DNA of 64,000 nucleotides from Prevotella sp. E2-28 (GTDB lineage: Bacteria; Bacteroidota; Bacteroidia; Bacteroidales; Bacteroidaceae), in assembly GCF_022024055.1 (NCBI RefSeq), contig NZ_CP091788.1, positions 2,232,001 to 2,296,000 on the forward strand. Reading direction: 5' to 3'. The notes under the pieces are model-generated. The model ran no database searches. It was not told the origin of the DNA and saw only the letters and a list, made by a program, of their open reading frames with translations. This document shows, in pieces, positions 13,908 to 20,598 of this stretch. Each line of letters starts with the position of its first letter. Positions within the stretch are counted from its first letter, which is position 1. A program made the position numbers and the translations under genes.

Positions 13908-14966
13908 ATGTACTACCGATGCCTATCTGACAAAGAGATTCTAAACGGCTTCCGTAAAGGCAATGCCGATATTATCCGGGATTATTTCTACGGATATTGT
14001 GAGGTAGGCTATAATATTTTCGACCAACGCTATCAGCTCAGAGAGAAACAGAATCTGGACTTTATGTCGTTAGCCCATCAGTATGCTATATTTTTGATGG
14101 AACACGACTGGAAACCCTTGGAGGATCATTCGCCGAATATCAGCTTGAAGACCTGGCTTATCAATGGATTCAGATATGTGGTTCTCGACGCGCTGAAGTG
14201 GTACAAGAAAGAATATGGTAGTATCACCTTTGAAGACTATCTTCGCTCATTCGACGTGACAAGCGACCTTCGTCTACAGTTCAACCACATGGTGGAAGAC
14301 GTTTGCGACCATGTGCCAATGGGACGCGAGGAAAGGCTCATCATTCATATGATGCTCCTTAATGGGTTCAAAGGGAAAGAGGTGGCAGATAAGATGGGGG
14401 TTACTCCAGCAGCTATCTCACAGAAATACAAGAAACTGAAGGAGGATATCATTGTGCCGTATTTCCGTCAGAACTTCGACATGGACCTGGATATGCCAGA
14501 GGTATTCGACGTTTATGGAGAGCCAATGGCAGAGGAAGCTGCTATGCCGCCTATGGGAATGGAACGTATCAAACTATATATGCCAGAGGATATGGAACAG
14601 AAGAGAACGACGCCGGAGCATATCACATCGCTCCAGCCAAACGAGATTTTCGTATTCGGCAGCAACCTCCGTGGTATGCACGGTGGAGGTGCAGCCTATG
14701 TTGCCCTGCGTAAGTTCGGCGCCATCATGGGACAAGGTGTTGGGTTGCAAGGACAGAGCTACGCCATCCCCACGATGCAGGGTGGTGTGGAAACAATCAA
14801 GCCGTATGTGGACGAGTTCATCGAGTTTGCCAAGCAGCACCCCACCCTCACCTTCCTTGTTACAAGAATAGGTTGTGGTATTGCAGGATTTTCGGATGAA
14901 GAGATATCGCCATTATTCGAAAAAGCACATGAAATAGAAAACATTATTCTGCCACCAGGATGGTAA
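13908..14966 (+). CDS. Sigma-70-like protein fused to an A1S_2505-type (macro-like) domain
   Basis: 352 residues from the ATG at 13908; an in-frame TTG at 13902 is rejected. The N-terminal ~185 residues look like a region-2/region-4 sigma factor: KTWLINGFRYVVLDALKWYKK at about 81-101 resembles region 2, and GKEVADKMGVTPAAISQKYK at about 156-175 is a helix-turn-helix like region 4. After an acidic, Met-rich linker, residues 235-352 match the A1S_2505 family annotated as phage non-structural: FVFGSNLRGMHGGGAA at 248-263, GQSYAIPTM, VTRIGCGIAGF near 318-328, ending NIILPPGW. The Gly-rich loops suggest nucleotide or ADP-ribose binding. The fusion suggests transcription controlled by a nucleotide-derived ligand; this is inference. 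Confidence 0.75.
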   Translation: MYYRCLSDKEILNGFRKGNADIIRDYFYGYCEVGYNIFDQRYQLREKQNLDFMSLAHQYAIFLMEHDWKPLEDHSPNISLKTWLINGFRYVVLDALKWYKKEYGSITFEDYLRSFDVTSDLRLQFNHMVEDVCDHVPMGREERLIIHMMLLNGFKGKEVADKMGVTPAAISQKYKKLKEDIIVPYFRQNFDMDLDMPEVFDVYGEPMAEEAAMPPMGMERIKLYMPEDMEQKRTTPEHITSLQPNEIFVFGSNLRGMHGGGAAYVALRKFGAIMGQGVGLQGQSYAIPTMQGGVETIKPYVDEFIEFAKQHPTLTFLVTRIGCGIAGFSDEEISPLFEKAHEIENIILPPGW

Positions 14967-15005
14967 AAACTAATATCAAAGAGGTAACGAAAACGCAATA
15001 TTGAT

Positions 15006-15200
15006 ATGATAAAAAGACTTATAGATTTTCTAAATGCTTCACCAGTGAATTATCTGGCTATAAGCAACTTATGCAACGAGTTAGAAAAGAATGGATTCCG
15101 CCATATTGACCCTCGGGAACCTATCGGCAAGGTGAAGCGCTACACCAAGTCCTACGAGAAGGACCCGCAGCAGGCGCAGGGGAACACCTCTAATCCGTAA
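15006..15200 (+). pseudogene. Chimeric remnant starting like an M18 aminopeptidase
   Basis: 64 codons. The first ~38 residues (MIKRLIDFLNASPVNYLAIS, then a GFRHIDPREP end) match how M18-family aminopeptidases of Prevotella begin. The next ~25 (IGKVKRYTKSYEKDPQQAQG) do not belong to that family and lead to a stop at 15198. A real M18 enzyme is over 400 residues, so this is the start of such a gene joined to foreign sequence. A short peptide could still be made. Confidence 0.5.
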
Positions 15201-15201
15201 A

Positions 15202-15271
15202 GATTAAACATTAAACATTAAAGATTAAACATTAAAGATTAAAGATTAAACATTAAAGATTAAAGATTAAA
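15202..15271. repeat. Heptamer tandem repeat (G/C)ATTAAA x10
   Basis: Ten uninterrupted 7-bp units, each GATTAAA or CATTAAA, fill the gap between the chimeric remnant and the smalltalk gene. The sixfold GATTAAA and fourfold CATTAAA alternate irregularly. Confidence 0.9.
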
Positions 15272-15284
15272 ATTCTAAACTACC

Positions 15285-15386
15285 ATGAAAGACAAGAAAG
15301 ACGTTTGGAAGTTCGTACTTCAAACTGCGATTAGCATCCTATCCGCTATCGCTACCGCACTGGGAGTAACCAGCTGCATGGCGTGA
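15285..15386 (+). CDS. Smalltalk protein
   Basis: 33 residues: MKDKKDVWKFVLQ, a hydrophobic helix, then TALGVTSCMA. This matches the smalltalk family of Bacteroidota, tiny membrane-associated proteins usually found beside VapE-type, HU-like and N-acetylmuramoyl-L-alanine amidase genes. Here those neighbours are missing, so it is an orphan. A TSC near the end resembles a lipobox but sits C-terminal to the helix. ATG is preceded by an A/T-rich repeat; no clear promoter seen. Confidence 0.8.
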   Translation: MKDKKDVWKFVLQTAISILSAIATALGVTSCMA

Positions 15387-15414
15387 AAAATTGAAGAATT
15401 GAAGGATTGAAGAA

Positions 15415-15547
15415 TGTCGCACAGATGACACAGATGACACAGATTTTGATTCGCTCTGCGAATCAGGGCTAGCGCCACAAAGGATTATCCGCATGGTTTT
15501 TCGTCAGAAAAAAAAAGATCTGTGGTATCTGTGGAATCTGTGCGACA
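15415..15547. repeat. CACAGAT inverted repeat element
   Basis: TGTCGCACAGAT... at 15415-15444 contains three CACAGAT units; 15518-15547 is its reverse complement at 26 of 30 positions. The ~73-base centre holds a GATTCGC/GCGAATC hairpin. It is preceded by tandem ATTGAAGA-type units (15390-15414). Looks like a non-autonomous, MITE-like dispersed element. Confidence 0.75.
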
Positions 15548-15582
15548 TTAAAAAATTCTGTGCGAGAATTGAAAAAAATTAC

Positions 15583-15590
15583 TACCTTTG
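15583..15590 (+). promoter_or_regulatory. -7 box of the thioesterase gene
   Basis: TACCTTTG, 30 bases before the ATG at 15621. It rules out the in-frame TTG at 15588 as a start. Confidence 0.6.
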
Positions 15591-15620
15591 CATCCGATTA
15601 CAAACAAAAAGACAAAAAAG

Positions 15621-16007
15621 ATGATTGAAATAGGACTGAAACATACAAGTGAACTGACGGTTACTGATGCCCTTACCGCTATTCAGATGGGGTCTGGCGA
15701 TATGCCTGTACTGGCTACGCCAGCCATGATGGCATTAATGGAGAACGCAGCCATGAAGGCTGTTGCCAGCGAACTGCCCGAGGGATGCACCACGGTGGGC
15801 GGACATATCACATCGTCGCACCTGAAGCCCTCGAAGGTTGGCGAGAAAGTGACGGCTACGGCGGAAGTAACCAAGGTAGAGGGAAAGAAGATAGAGTTCA
15901 AGGTGGCGGCATACGCTGGCGATGTGCTGCTGGGCGAAGGCACTCACCTGAGATTCGTTGTGGACAGAGAGCGATTCATGTCAAAACTGAACAGCTCTTC
16001 GCTATAA
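15621..16007 (+). CDS. Hotdog-fold thioesterase (FlK-like)
   Basis: 128 residues. A single hotdog domain; the segment VLATPAMMALMENAAMKAV (about 31-49) and TTVGGHITSSHLKPSKVG (about 58-75) match thioesterases of the fluoroacetyl-CoA-thioesterase-like family, with the His and the Glu of LMEN as likely active-site residues. These small enzymes hydrolyse acyl-CoA thioesters; the substrate is not predictable. The gene is monocistronic and overlaps the end of the convergent hydrolase gene by 6 bases. Confidence 0.85.
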   Translation: MIEIGLKHTSELTVTDALTAIQMGSGDMPVLATPAMMALMENAAMKAVASELPEGCTTVGGHITSSHLKPSKVGEKVTATAEVTKVEGKKIEFKVAAYAGDVLLGEGTHLRFVVDRERFMSKLNSSSL

Positions 16008-16583
16008 CAGCTTCTTAATCAGCGGCACGTAGTATTTCTGCACCTCTTCGGCTGTTGGCGTATGAGCACCCGGGAAGTGATAGGCCGTGTCGTAGTGCTC
16101 CAAAAACAGCGGTTCGAAATGAGCCAACGTGTCATTATCACCAAAGAGGCCCCAAATGCAGGCTCTGCTTTCAGGCGTGCAATAATCAAATTGATGTGCC
16201 TCTATCGCGGCAAACTCAGCTATCAACTGATTGTCAATAACAAAATCCTGCTTGCCATCCATGCGTGGCGACTTATACTGATGGGCGCCAATCCTCGGCT
16301 TCAGGAATGCCGTCATCTGGAAATGCGGATTGCCTAAAAGAGCTGGCAGGCCCAACACGGGGGCTAACATCTGCGCATAAAACGAGCCGCAGCTATTGCC
16401 CACCAGCACGTCAGGCTTCTCGCGGTCTATCAACTCACGGATAAACGCAATGGCCTCCTGAGGGTGCATCGGCAGGTCGGGTGTCAGCACCTCCGCTTCG
16501 CCCTCGAAAGTCTCTCTCAACGCCACAGCAGGCACACACTGCCCACTGGCAAAGAAACCATGTAAGAATAATATCTTCTTCAT
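16002..16583 (-). CDS. YqiA/YcfP-like alpha/beta hydrolase
   Basis: 193 residues. KKILFLHGFFASG at the N-terminus forms the oxyanion strand-loop; GNSCGSFYA (about 62-70) is the nucleophile elbow with Ser in a GxSxG-like motif whose third residue is Cys; WGLFGDNDTL supplies the acid Asp and PGAHTP the catalytic His. Short length and motif order fit the YqiA/UPF0227 esterase family, cytoplasmic. Convergent with the thioesterase, overlapping by 6 bases. Confidence 0.8.
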   Translation of the reverse strand: MKKILFLHGFFASGQCVPAVALRETFEGEAEVLTPDLPMHPQEAIAFIRELIDREKPDVLVGNSCGSFYAQMLAPVLGLPALLGNPHFQMTAFLKPRIGAHQYKSPRMDGKQDFVIDNQLIAEFAAIEAHQFDYCTPESRACIWGLFGDNDTLAHFEPLFLEHYDTAYHFPGAHTPTAEEVQKYYVPLIKKLL

Positions 16584-16617
16584 CTCACCAAATTATTACC
16601 CCAAAAATGTACATACA

Positions 16618-16656
16618 AAAGGCCCTGGCCTGCAAAGCAAGTCAGGGTTTTACTAT
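16618..16656. terminator. Bidirectional terminator shared in form with 20498-20535
   Basis: CCCTGGCCTGC...GCAAGTCAGGG forms an imperfect hairpin, flanked by A-run on the left and GGTTTTAC on the right, so it works for the minus-strand hsp20-type gene. The same unit appears after the gene at 20142. Confidence 0.6.
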
Positions 16657-16673
16657 TTAACAAGATGAACTGT

Positions 16674-17102
16674 TTACGAGACATCAATGGCCTTGGTAAC
16701 CTTCTCTTTCGGTTCGGATTTTGGCATCGTGATGGTCAGAATGCCGTCCTCTACCTTGGCAGAAATCTTGTCGCGGACCACATCGTCTGGCAGTGTGTAG
16801 TTCTGCTCGTAGTTAGAATAGCTGAACTCACGGCGCAAGTAGTGACGGTGACTGTCCTCATGCTTGTGTTCCTGTTTGTTCTCAATGGCGATGGTGAGGT
16901 TGCCCTCGTCATTGATGCCTACGCGGCAATATTCTTTCTTGATGCCTGGAGCAGCAAGTTCCATGATGTAACTCTTGTCGTTCTCCTTGACATTGACTGC
17001 GGGTGCTGTACTGTTGGCACGAGGCATCCAATCATTGTTAAAGAAATCCTCAAATACTGTTGGCATCCAACTGTTCTGAAACATTACTGGTAACATAATC
17101 AA
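16674..17102 (-). CDS. Hsp20/alpha-crystallin small heat-shock protein
   Basis: 142 residues (Met3 is an alternative start). The alpha-crystallin domain spans about residues 35-140: VNVKENDKSYIMELAAPGI starts it, LRREFSYSNYEQNYTLPD is the central strand region, and DGILTITMPKSEP is the conserved A-x-x-x-G-I/V-L motif variant. It acts as an ATP-independent holdase in the cytoplasm. The start is preceded by AGGAGGT, an unusually strong Shine-Dalgarno for Bacteroidota. Upstream lies a ~100-base structured leader and a sigma-54-like box. Confidence 0.93.
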   Translation of the reverse strand: MIMLPVMFQNSWMPTVFEDFFNNDWMPRANSTAPAVNVKENDKSYIMELAAPGIKKEYCRVGINDEGNLTIAIENKQEHKHEDSHRHYLRREFSYSNYEQNYTLPDDVVRDKISAKVEDGILTITMPKSEPKEKVTKAIDVS

Positions 17103-17104
17103 TA

Positions 17105-17113
17105 CCTCCTAAT
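17105..17113 (-). promoter_or_regulatory. Strong ribosome-binding site of the Hsp20 gene
   Basis: TAGGAGGT read on the minus strand, 5-8 bases before the ATG. Canonical Shine-Dalgarno sequences are rare in this phylum, which suggests high translation under stress. Confidence 0.6.
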
Positions 17114-17211
17114 TATACTTTTAGTTTAACGTATGTTCTGATCGCCTCGGCTCATTCCCGAGCAAGCTCGCCTACCCGTGGCCTTTCGCTTTAGCTTTCA
17201 CCAGACATAGT

Positions 17212-17225
17212 ACAACTTTCGTGCC
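17212..17225 (-). promoter_or_regulatory. Sigma-54-like promoter before the Hsp20 gene
   Basis: Minus strand reads GGCACGAAAGTTGT: the -24 GG is followed by 10 bases and then GT (consensus GC), matching TGGCACG-N4-TTGC closely. It would start transcription near 17200, leaving a ~100-base leader with hairpins such as CTCGG/CCGAG. Two further GGCAC copies lie nearby on the other strand. No TAnnTTTG box is seen here. Confidence 0.4.
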
Positions 17226-17325
17226 GATTGACAGATTGGCACTCGGAACGGGTCAGTATGGCACTAATTTTAAACTACGATAAACTATGCTGACAATTCC
17301 TTAAACTCCTTTAAACATTGGTGTT

Positions 17326-17874
17326 TTACAATAGATATAATGCTATTGCGGCACAGGCTTCTGCATCGGCCAAGGCATGGTGATGGTTCTGTAGGTCATA
17401 ACCACAGGCAGATGCTACGGTTTGAAGCTGGTGATTGGGCAGTGATTGGCCAAATTGTCTACGGGAAGCAGTCAGAGTATCGTAGAAACGATAATCAGGA
17501 TAGTCCATCTGGTACACCTTGAACACAGCCTTCAGACAACCTTCATCGAAGCGGGCATTGTGAGCCACGAAAGGAATTGTGGCAATCTGGTATCTTATGT
17601 CGTCAATTTCTTGATCAGAATAATACACTTCGACAATACGCTCCTCCAACTGCTGCCATACTTTGGAAAATACTGGCGCATCGTCTGTGTCGTCTTGTGA
17701 AATACCATGCACCCGCTGACACCAATAATTATAGTAGTTTGGCTCAGGCTGAATCAGACTGTAGAACGAGTCAACTATCTGCCCTTCACGCACCATGATT
17801 ACTCCTACTGAGCAGACACTCGACGGCTCCTGATTGGCCGTTTCAAAGTCGATTGCGATGAAATCCCTAAGCAT
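17326..17874 (-). CDS. 3'-5' exonuclease, DEDDh (DnaQ-like)
   Basis: 182 residues. Exo I: FIAIDFETA at 5-13 (Asp and Glu ligands); Exo II: VAHNARFDEG near 103-112; Exo III: HHALADAEACA near 166-176 with the DEDDh His. Similar to stand-alone epsilon-like exonucleases of Bacteroidota. Cytoplasmic; a monocistronic gene. No additional domains. Confidence 0.88.
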   Translation of the reverse strand: MLRDFIAIDFETANQEPSSVCSVGVIMVREGQIVDSFYSLIQPEPNYYNYWCQRVHGISQDDTDDAPVFSKVWQQLEERIVEVYYSDQEIDDIRYQIATIPFVAHNARFDEGCLKAVFKVYQMDYPDYRFYDTLTASRRQFGQSLPNHQLQTVASACGYDLQNHHHALADAEACAAIALYLL

Positions 17875-18020
17875 AGATGAAATATATAAGGGCTATTTGA
17901 GCTTTGTCGGCAACATGCAATGATATCAAGCGCACCAATAAGGCTATTATATAAAAAGTAGCTATTGCGCCAATATGAATGTTCTTATAACTTAAGTTTT
18001 GTTTCATGATAAAGTCCATA

Positions 18021-18146
18021 TTATAATGCCATGAAGTTCATGCAGCATCCCTTGCCCTCACCGCTCATAATGCGGTTGGCAACATAGCCAATACATATTC
18101 CCGTCAATATCGGCCAAGCCGTAAAATCTGCGATGTGTTCTAACAT
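18021..18146 (-). CDS. Short GlsB/YeaQ/YmgE-like membrane peptide, probably truncated
   Basis: 41 codons from ATG at 18146. The segment WPILTGICIGYVANRIMSGE followed by GKGCCMN closely resembles the first transmembrane helix and loop of GlsB/YeaQ/YmgE (transglycosylase-associated) proteins, which usually have ~80 residues and three helices; here a stop follows at 18021. A -7 box TAACTTTG lies at 18184-18177 on this strand, about 31 bases upstream, so it is likely expressed. Confidence 0.55.
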   Translation of the reverse strand: MLEHIADFTAWPILTGICIGYVANRIMSGEGKGCCMNFMAL

Positions 18147-18176
18147 ATCTATCACAATTCTTCTTAAATGCTATTG

Positions 18177-18214
18177 CAAAGTTAGTCAAAATTCCCTATA
18201 ATTTTGTATCTTTG
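18177..18214. promoter_or_regulatory. Divergent promoters
   Basis: TAACTTTG on the minus strand (18184-18177) serves the GlsB-like peptide; TATCTTTG on the plus strand (18207-18214) serves the ferritin-like gene at 18284. The -33 boxes are weak for both. Confidence 0.5.
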
Positions 18215-18283
18215 CCGCGATAATTACAATACTTTAGTATTTAGAGGATAAAATACAATGGGATATTTCACGAAAACAGAATA

Positions 18284-18664
18284 ATGACACAAGAACAATT
18301 AAAAGAATTACTACGTAGTCAGCAGGGCGAACTAAATGCCGTACTGATGTATCAGCGTCTGGCTAAGGTGGTCAAGACGGATAAGGAACGTGAGGCGTTC
18401 CTGCAGTTAGCAAAGGAAGAAGGCAGGCACGCAAGCGTGTTCCATGCCTATACAAAGCAGGTATTGAAACCAAAGAAGACGATGGCCCGCATCATGCCCA
18501 TGCTCTATTATCTGTTGGGCAGGAAGCGACTATACAAAATCATCGCTAAAGGGGAATACGACGCAGCCGTAGCCTATGAGCATCTGATTGCCGACTTCCC
18601 CGAGGTTGAAAGCGTAAAGAACGACGAGCATCGTCATGGTGATATCGTATCAGGGCTGCTATGA
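18284..18664 (+). CDS. Ferritin-like/rubrerythrin-type diiron protein
   Basis: 126 residues, all-helical. Metal-ligand Glu and His residues are spaced as in ferritin-like diiron proteins: SQQGELNAVLMYQRLA (helix 1), AKEEGRHASVFHAY (helix 2), GEYDAAVAYEHL (helix 3) and KNDEHRHGDIV (helix 4). It lacks the rubredoxin CxxC domain of classic rubrerythrins. Likely role: peroxide reduction or iron handling in oxidative stress; inferred from the fold. Preceded by a 60-base leader. Confidence 0.8.
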   Translation: MTQEQLKELLRSQQGELNAVLMYQRLAKVVKTDKEREAFLQLAKEEGRHASVFHAYTKQVLKPKKTMARIMPMLYYLLGRKRLYKIIAKGEYDAAVAYEHLIADFPEVESVKNDEHRHGDIVSGLL

Positions 18665-18746
18665 GTGAGTTTAGAGAAATGAGGCGCAAACGCCAGTTGC
18701 TTTCTGAGGAAGAATGACACTCCGCGAACTCATAGCCTTAAGCTAA

Positions 18747-19283
18747 TCATTTTTTCTGGAATCTTTCACCAACGAAGCCTTGTCCAACCTCGCCTGCAAT
18801 GAGGTCAAAATGCTGGAATACGGGCGGTGTCGGAGATAAATCGTAATAGTCCATCTCTGCTATTGGCAGACAGAAATATTCCATCTGGTCATAGCTCGTA
18901 TAAAGACGGGGCAGTACGGGATTGTTCTCGTATATCCATCGCTTTACATCATCCTCCACATTGAAGTTCACCATCCCCGAACATCTAACGGATATATTAT
19001 CTGCGTAGGCCAGTATCTCAACATTGGGATTCTGGCGTAACTCCCGATAGACTGCCTTCTGTGCAGAAGTAGCAAAGTAAAGCACATGCCTTTCCTGCTT
19101 CATGATCTGGAAGATGCGCAACTTAGGAAATGCTGGAGCAGCGAGAGACATCTGAGCTCGCTCAGGAATGTCCGAGTCGTGACAGCATTCGACATAGTCA
19201 AGATTGCCCTCGCACGTTGCAAGGGCAATCTCTTTGTGGTCTTTCAGAAACTGAATTGCTTTGTCGAACATCTCGCTTACCAT
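18747..19283 (-). CDS. Pyridoxamine-phosphate-oxidase-like flavin-binding protein with an inserted segment
   Basis: 178 residues. A PNPOx-like split beta-barrel: KEIALATCEGN near residue 17, KLRIFQIMKQERHVLYFATS near 54-73 and VYRELRQNPNVEILAYA near 78-94 are typical of small FMN-binding proteins of this family. Between CEGN and PKLRIFQIM, where relatives continue directly, there are about 25 extra residues rich in Cys, Asp and Ala. The start overlaps the stop of the upstream cupin gene by 7 bases, indicating translational coupling. Confidence 0.8.
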   Translation of the reverse strand: MVSEMFDKAIQFLKDHKEIALATCEGNLDYVECCHDSDIPERAQMSLAAPAFPKLRIFQIMKQERHVLYFATSAQKAVYRELRQNPNVEILAYADNISVRCSGMVNFNVEDDVKRWIYENNPVLPRLYTSYDQMEYFCLPIAEMDYYDLSPTPPVFQHFDLIAGEVGQGFVGERFQKK

Positions 19284-19732
19284 TTCAGTTCTTCCTGCAG
19301 GATGACACCATCAGTCATGGGACTGTCAGCCTCGGTGAAGGCATTGGCCTTGTACTGGATGCAGAGCATGGTCAGGTTCTCGCTGCCCGTGTTCTTCAGC
19401 GCACGCTTGCCATCAGGAGCGACGCGGATAATGGTGCCCTCGCTGACGGGAAAAATCTCACCATCCACCTGATACTGGCCTTCACCCTTCAGGATAATGT
19501 AAAGTTCCTCGTGAGTCTTGTGGGTGTGCAGGAAACCGCTGTCCTGACCAGGAATGAGTGTCTGGAAACTCAGTTCGCTGCCTGTAGCACCTACGGCCTG
19601 ACCTGCGAACACCTTGCCTTGAATGGTTACATTGGGGCCCATCGGAAGCACGTGCTCGATAATCTCACTCATCTTACCTACGCTTACTGCGCTGAAGTTC
19701 TTTCCACTCTTAATTGTCTCAATCTGTTTCAT
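19277..19732 (-). CDS. Cupin-domain protein
   Basis: 151 residues. Cupin motif 1 is HTHKTHEELYIILKGEGQY (about 69-87, three metal-ligand His and a Glu); motif 2 follows around RVAPDGKRALKNTG. Single-domain cupins bind a metal and act as small enzymes or sensors; the role is unknown. Overlaps the PNPOx-like gene, so the two form an operon, perhaps for handling a small redox-active substrate. Confidence 0.88.
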   Translation of the reverse strand: MKQIETIKSGKNFSAVSVGKMSEIIEHVLPMGPNVTIQGKVFAGQAVGATGSELSFQTLIPGQDSGFLHTHKTHEELYIILKGEGQYQVDGEIFPVSEGTIIRVAPDGKRALKNTGSENLTMLCIQYKANAFTEADSPMTDGVILQEELKW

Positions 19733-19911
19733 AATTCTTATTCGTTTAAAATGTTATTTATTCGATTTCGAGTGCAAAGGTATGACAAGAATTTCACTTC
19801 CACAAGAAGGCACTTTTTGGTGAGATAGTTACCAAAAAGTAGGAATTGTGATGTTATCGGACTTCTGCGAAGGTGACATTAACCTAGATTAACTAAGTGT
19901 AATTTGGTAAT

Positions 19912-19962
19912 TCAGTAACTATTATTATATAGCAGGTCTGGTTGACACCACCATATAATAAA
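19912..19962. repeat. Dyad in the cupin/secreted-protein intergenic region
   Basis: TTATTATAT on the left pairs with ATATAATAA on the right, with GGT/ACC inside (GGTCTGGTTGACACC). The rest of the ~400-base gap holds a second small hairpin (AAATCCCTAAG/TTTAGGGAT) near 20013 and a promoter; no gene is seen. Confidence 0.45.
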
Positions 19963-20083
19963 AATAAGATATCAGGAGATATTAATGCTGAACATATCCG
20001 TCAAGGGAAAATCCCTAAGCATATTTAGGGATATGCCCCTTTTCAAATAGGATTTTTCACTTTCATAACTCAAGAAATCGCCT

Positions 20084-20091
20084 TATCTTTG
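20084..20091 (+). promoter_or_regulatory. -7 box of the small secreted protein gene
   Basis: TATCTTTG, 50 bases before the ATG at 20142. Confidence 0.55.
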
Positions 20092-20141
20092 CAACGTGAA
20101 CATTAAACTAATGTCGGATTTAAAGTATAGGAGATTTGATT

Positions 20142-20474
20142 ATGAAGACAATGAAAATGATAGCAGCATTGATGTTAATGACCATCACAGCAGCAGCGCC
20201 GGCCACGGCGAAGAACAAGAAGGAATCTCACTTCGACCGCGTTGAAATGAAGACTTCTCATTTCGACAGGAATCACAGACCCGCCTATCGACCTAAAATT
20301 AAGTCTTGTACGCTCGTTCTGGGACGTCATGACTCTTATAAGAAACTGGCTAACAAGGCCAACCATATGAAGGGCGTGATTGACACAAAGTGGAACCCCC
20401 GCAAACATGAGTTAACCATCATTTACGACGCCAAGGTGACTACAGCCCGTCATATCCGTCACTTCATGGCTTAG
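20142..20474 (+). CDS. Small exported protein with HMA-like fold
   Basis: 110 residues from MKTMKMIAALMLM (a Met two codons upstream is possible). A signal peptide of ~24 residues ends near APATA. The mature part starts with two copies of a SHFDR motif, and its last 55 residues (SCTLVLGRHDSYKKLANKAN, then the TIIYDAKVTTARHIRHFM end) resemble the beta-alpha-beta pattern of heavy-metal-associated domains but lack the CxxC. His-rich: a periplasmic metal-related role is possible. Followed by a terminator. Confidence 0.6.
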   Translation: MKTMKMIAALMLMTITAAAPATAKNKKESHFDRVEMKTSHFDRNHRPAYRPKIKSCTLVLGRHDSYKKLANKANHMKGVIDTKWNPRKHELTIIYDAKVTTARHIRHFMA

Positions 20475-20497
20475 CGCCATTCCATATATAAATAAGA

Positions 20498-20535
20498 ATC
20501 CCTGGCCTGCATGAGCAAGTCAGGGATTTATCTTT
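20498..20535 (+). terminator. Terminator
   Basis: ATCCCTGGCCTGC pairs with GCAAGTCAGGGAT around a short loop and is followed by TTATCTTTTT. Nearly the same stem as at 16618. Confidence 0.65.
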
Positions 20536-20598
20536 TTCAGTACAAAAGTACATATTTCCGCCCGAATTTTCGTACTTTTGCAGCAAAATTGCAAGAAA

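Noticed and set aside
15588-15620. Longer thioesterase start at TTG
   Set aside because: It is the end of the -7 box TACCTTTG; the ATG at 15621 follows at a normal distance.
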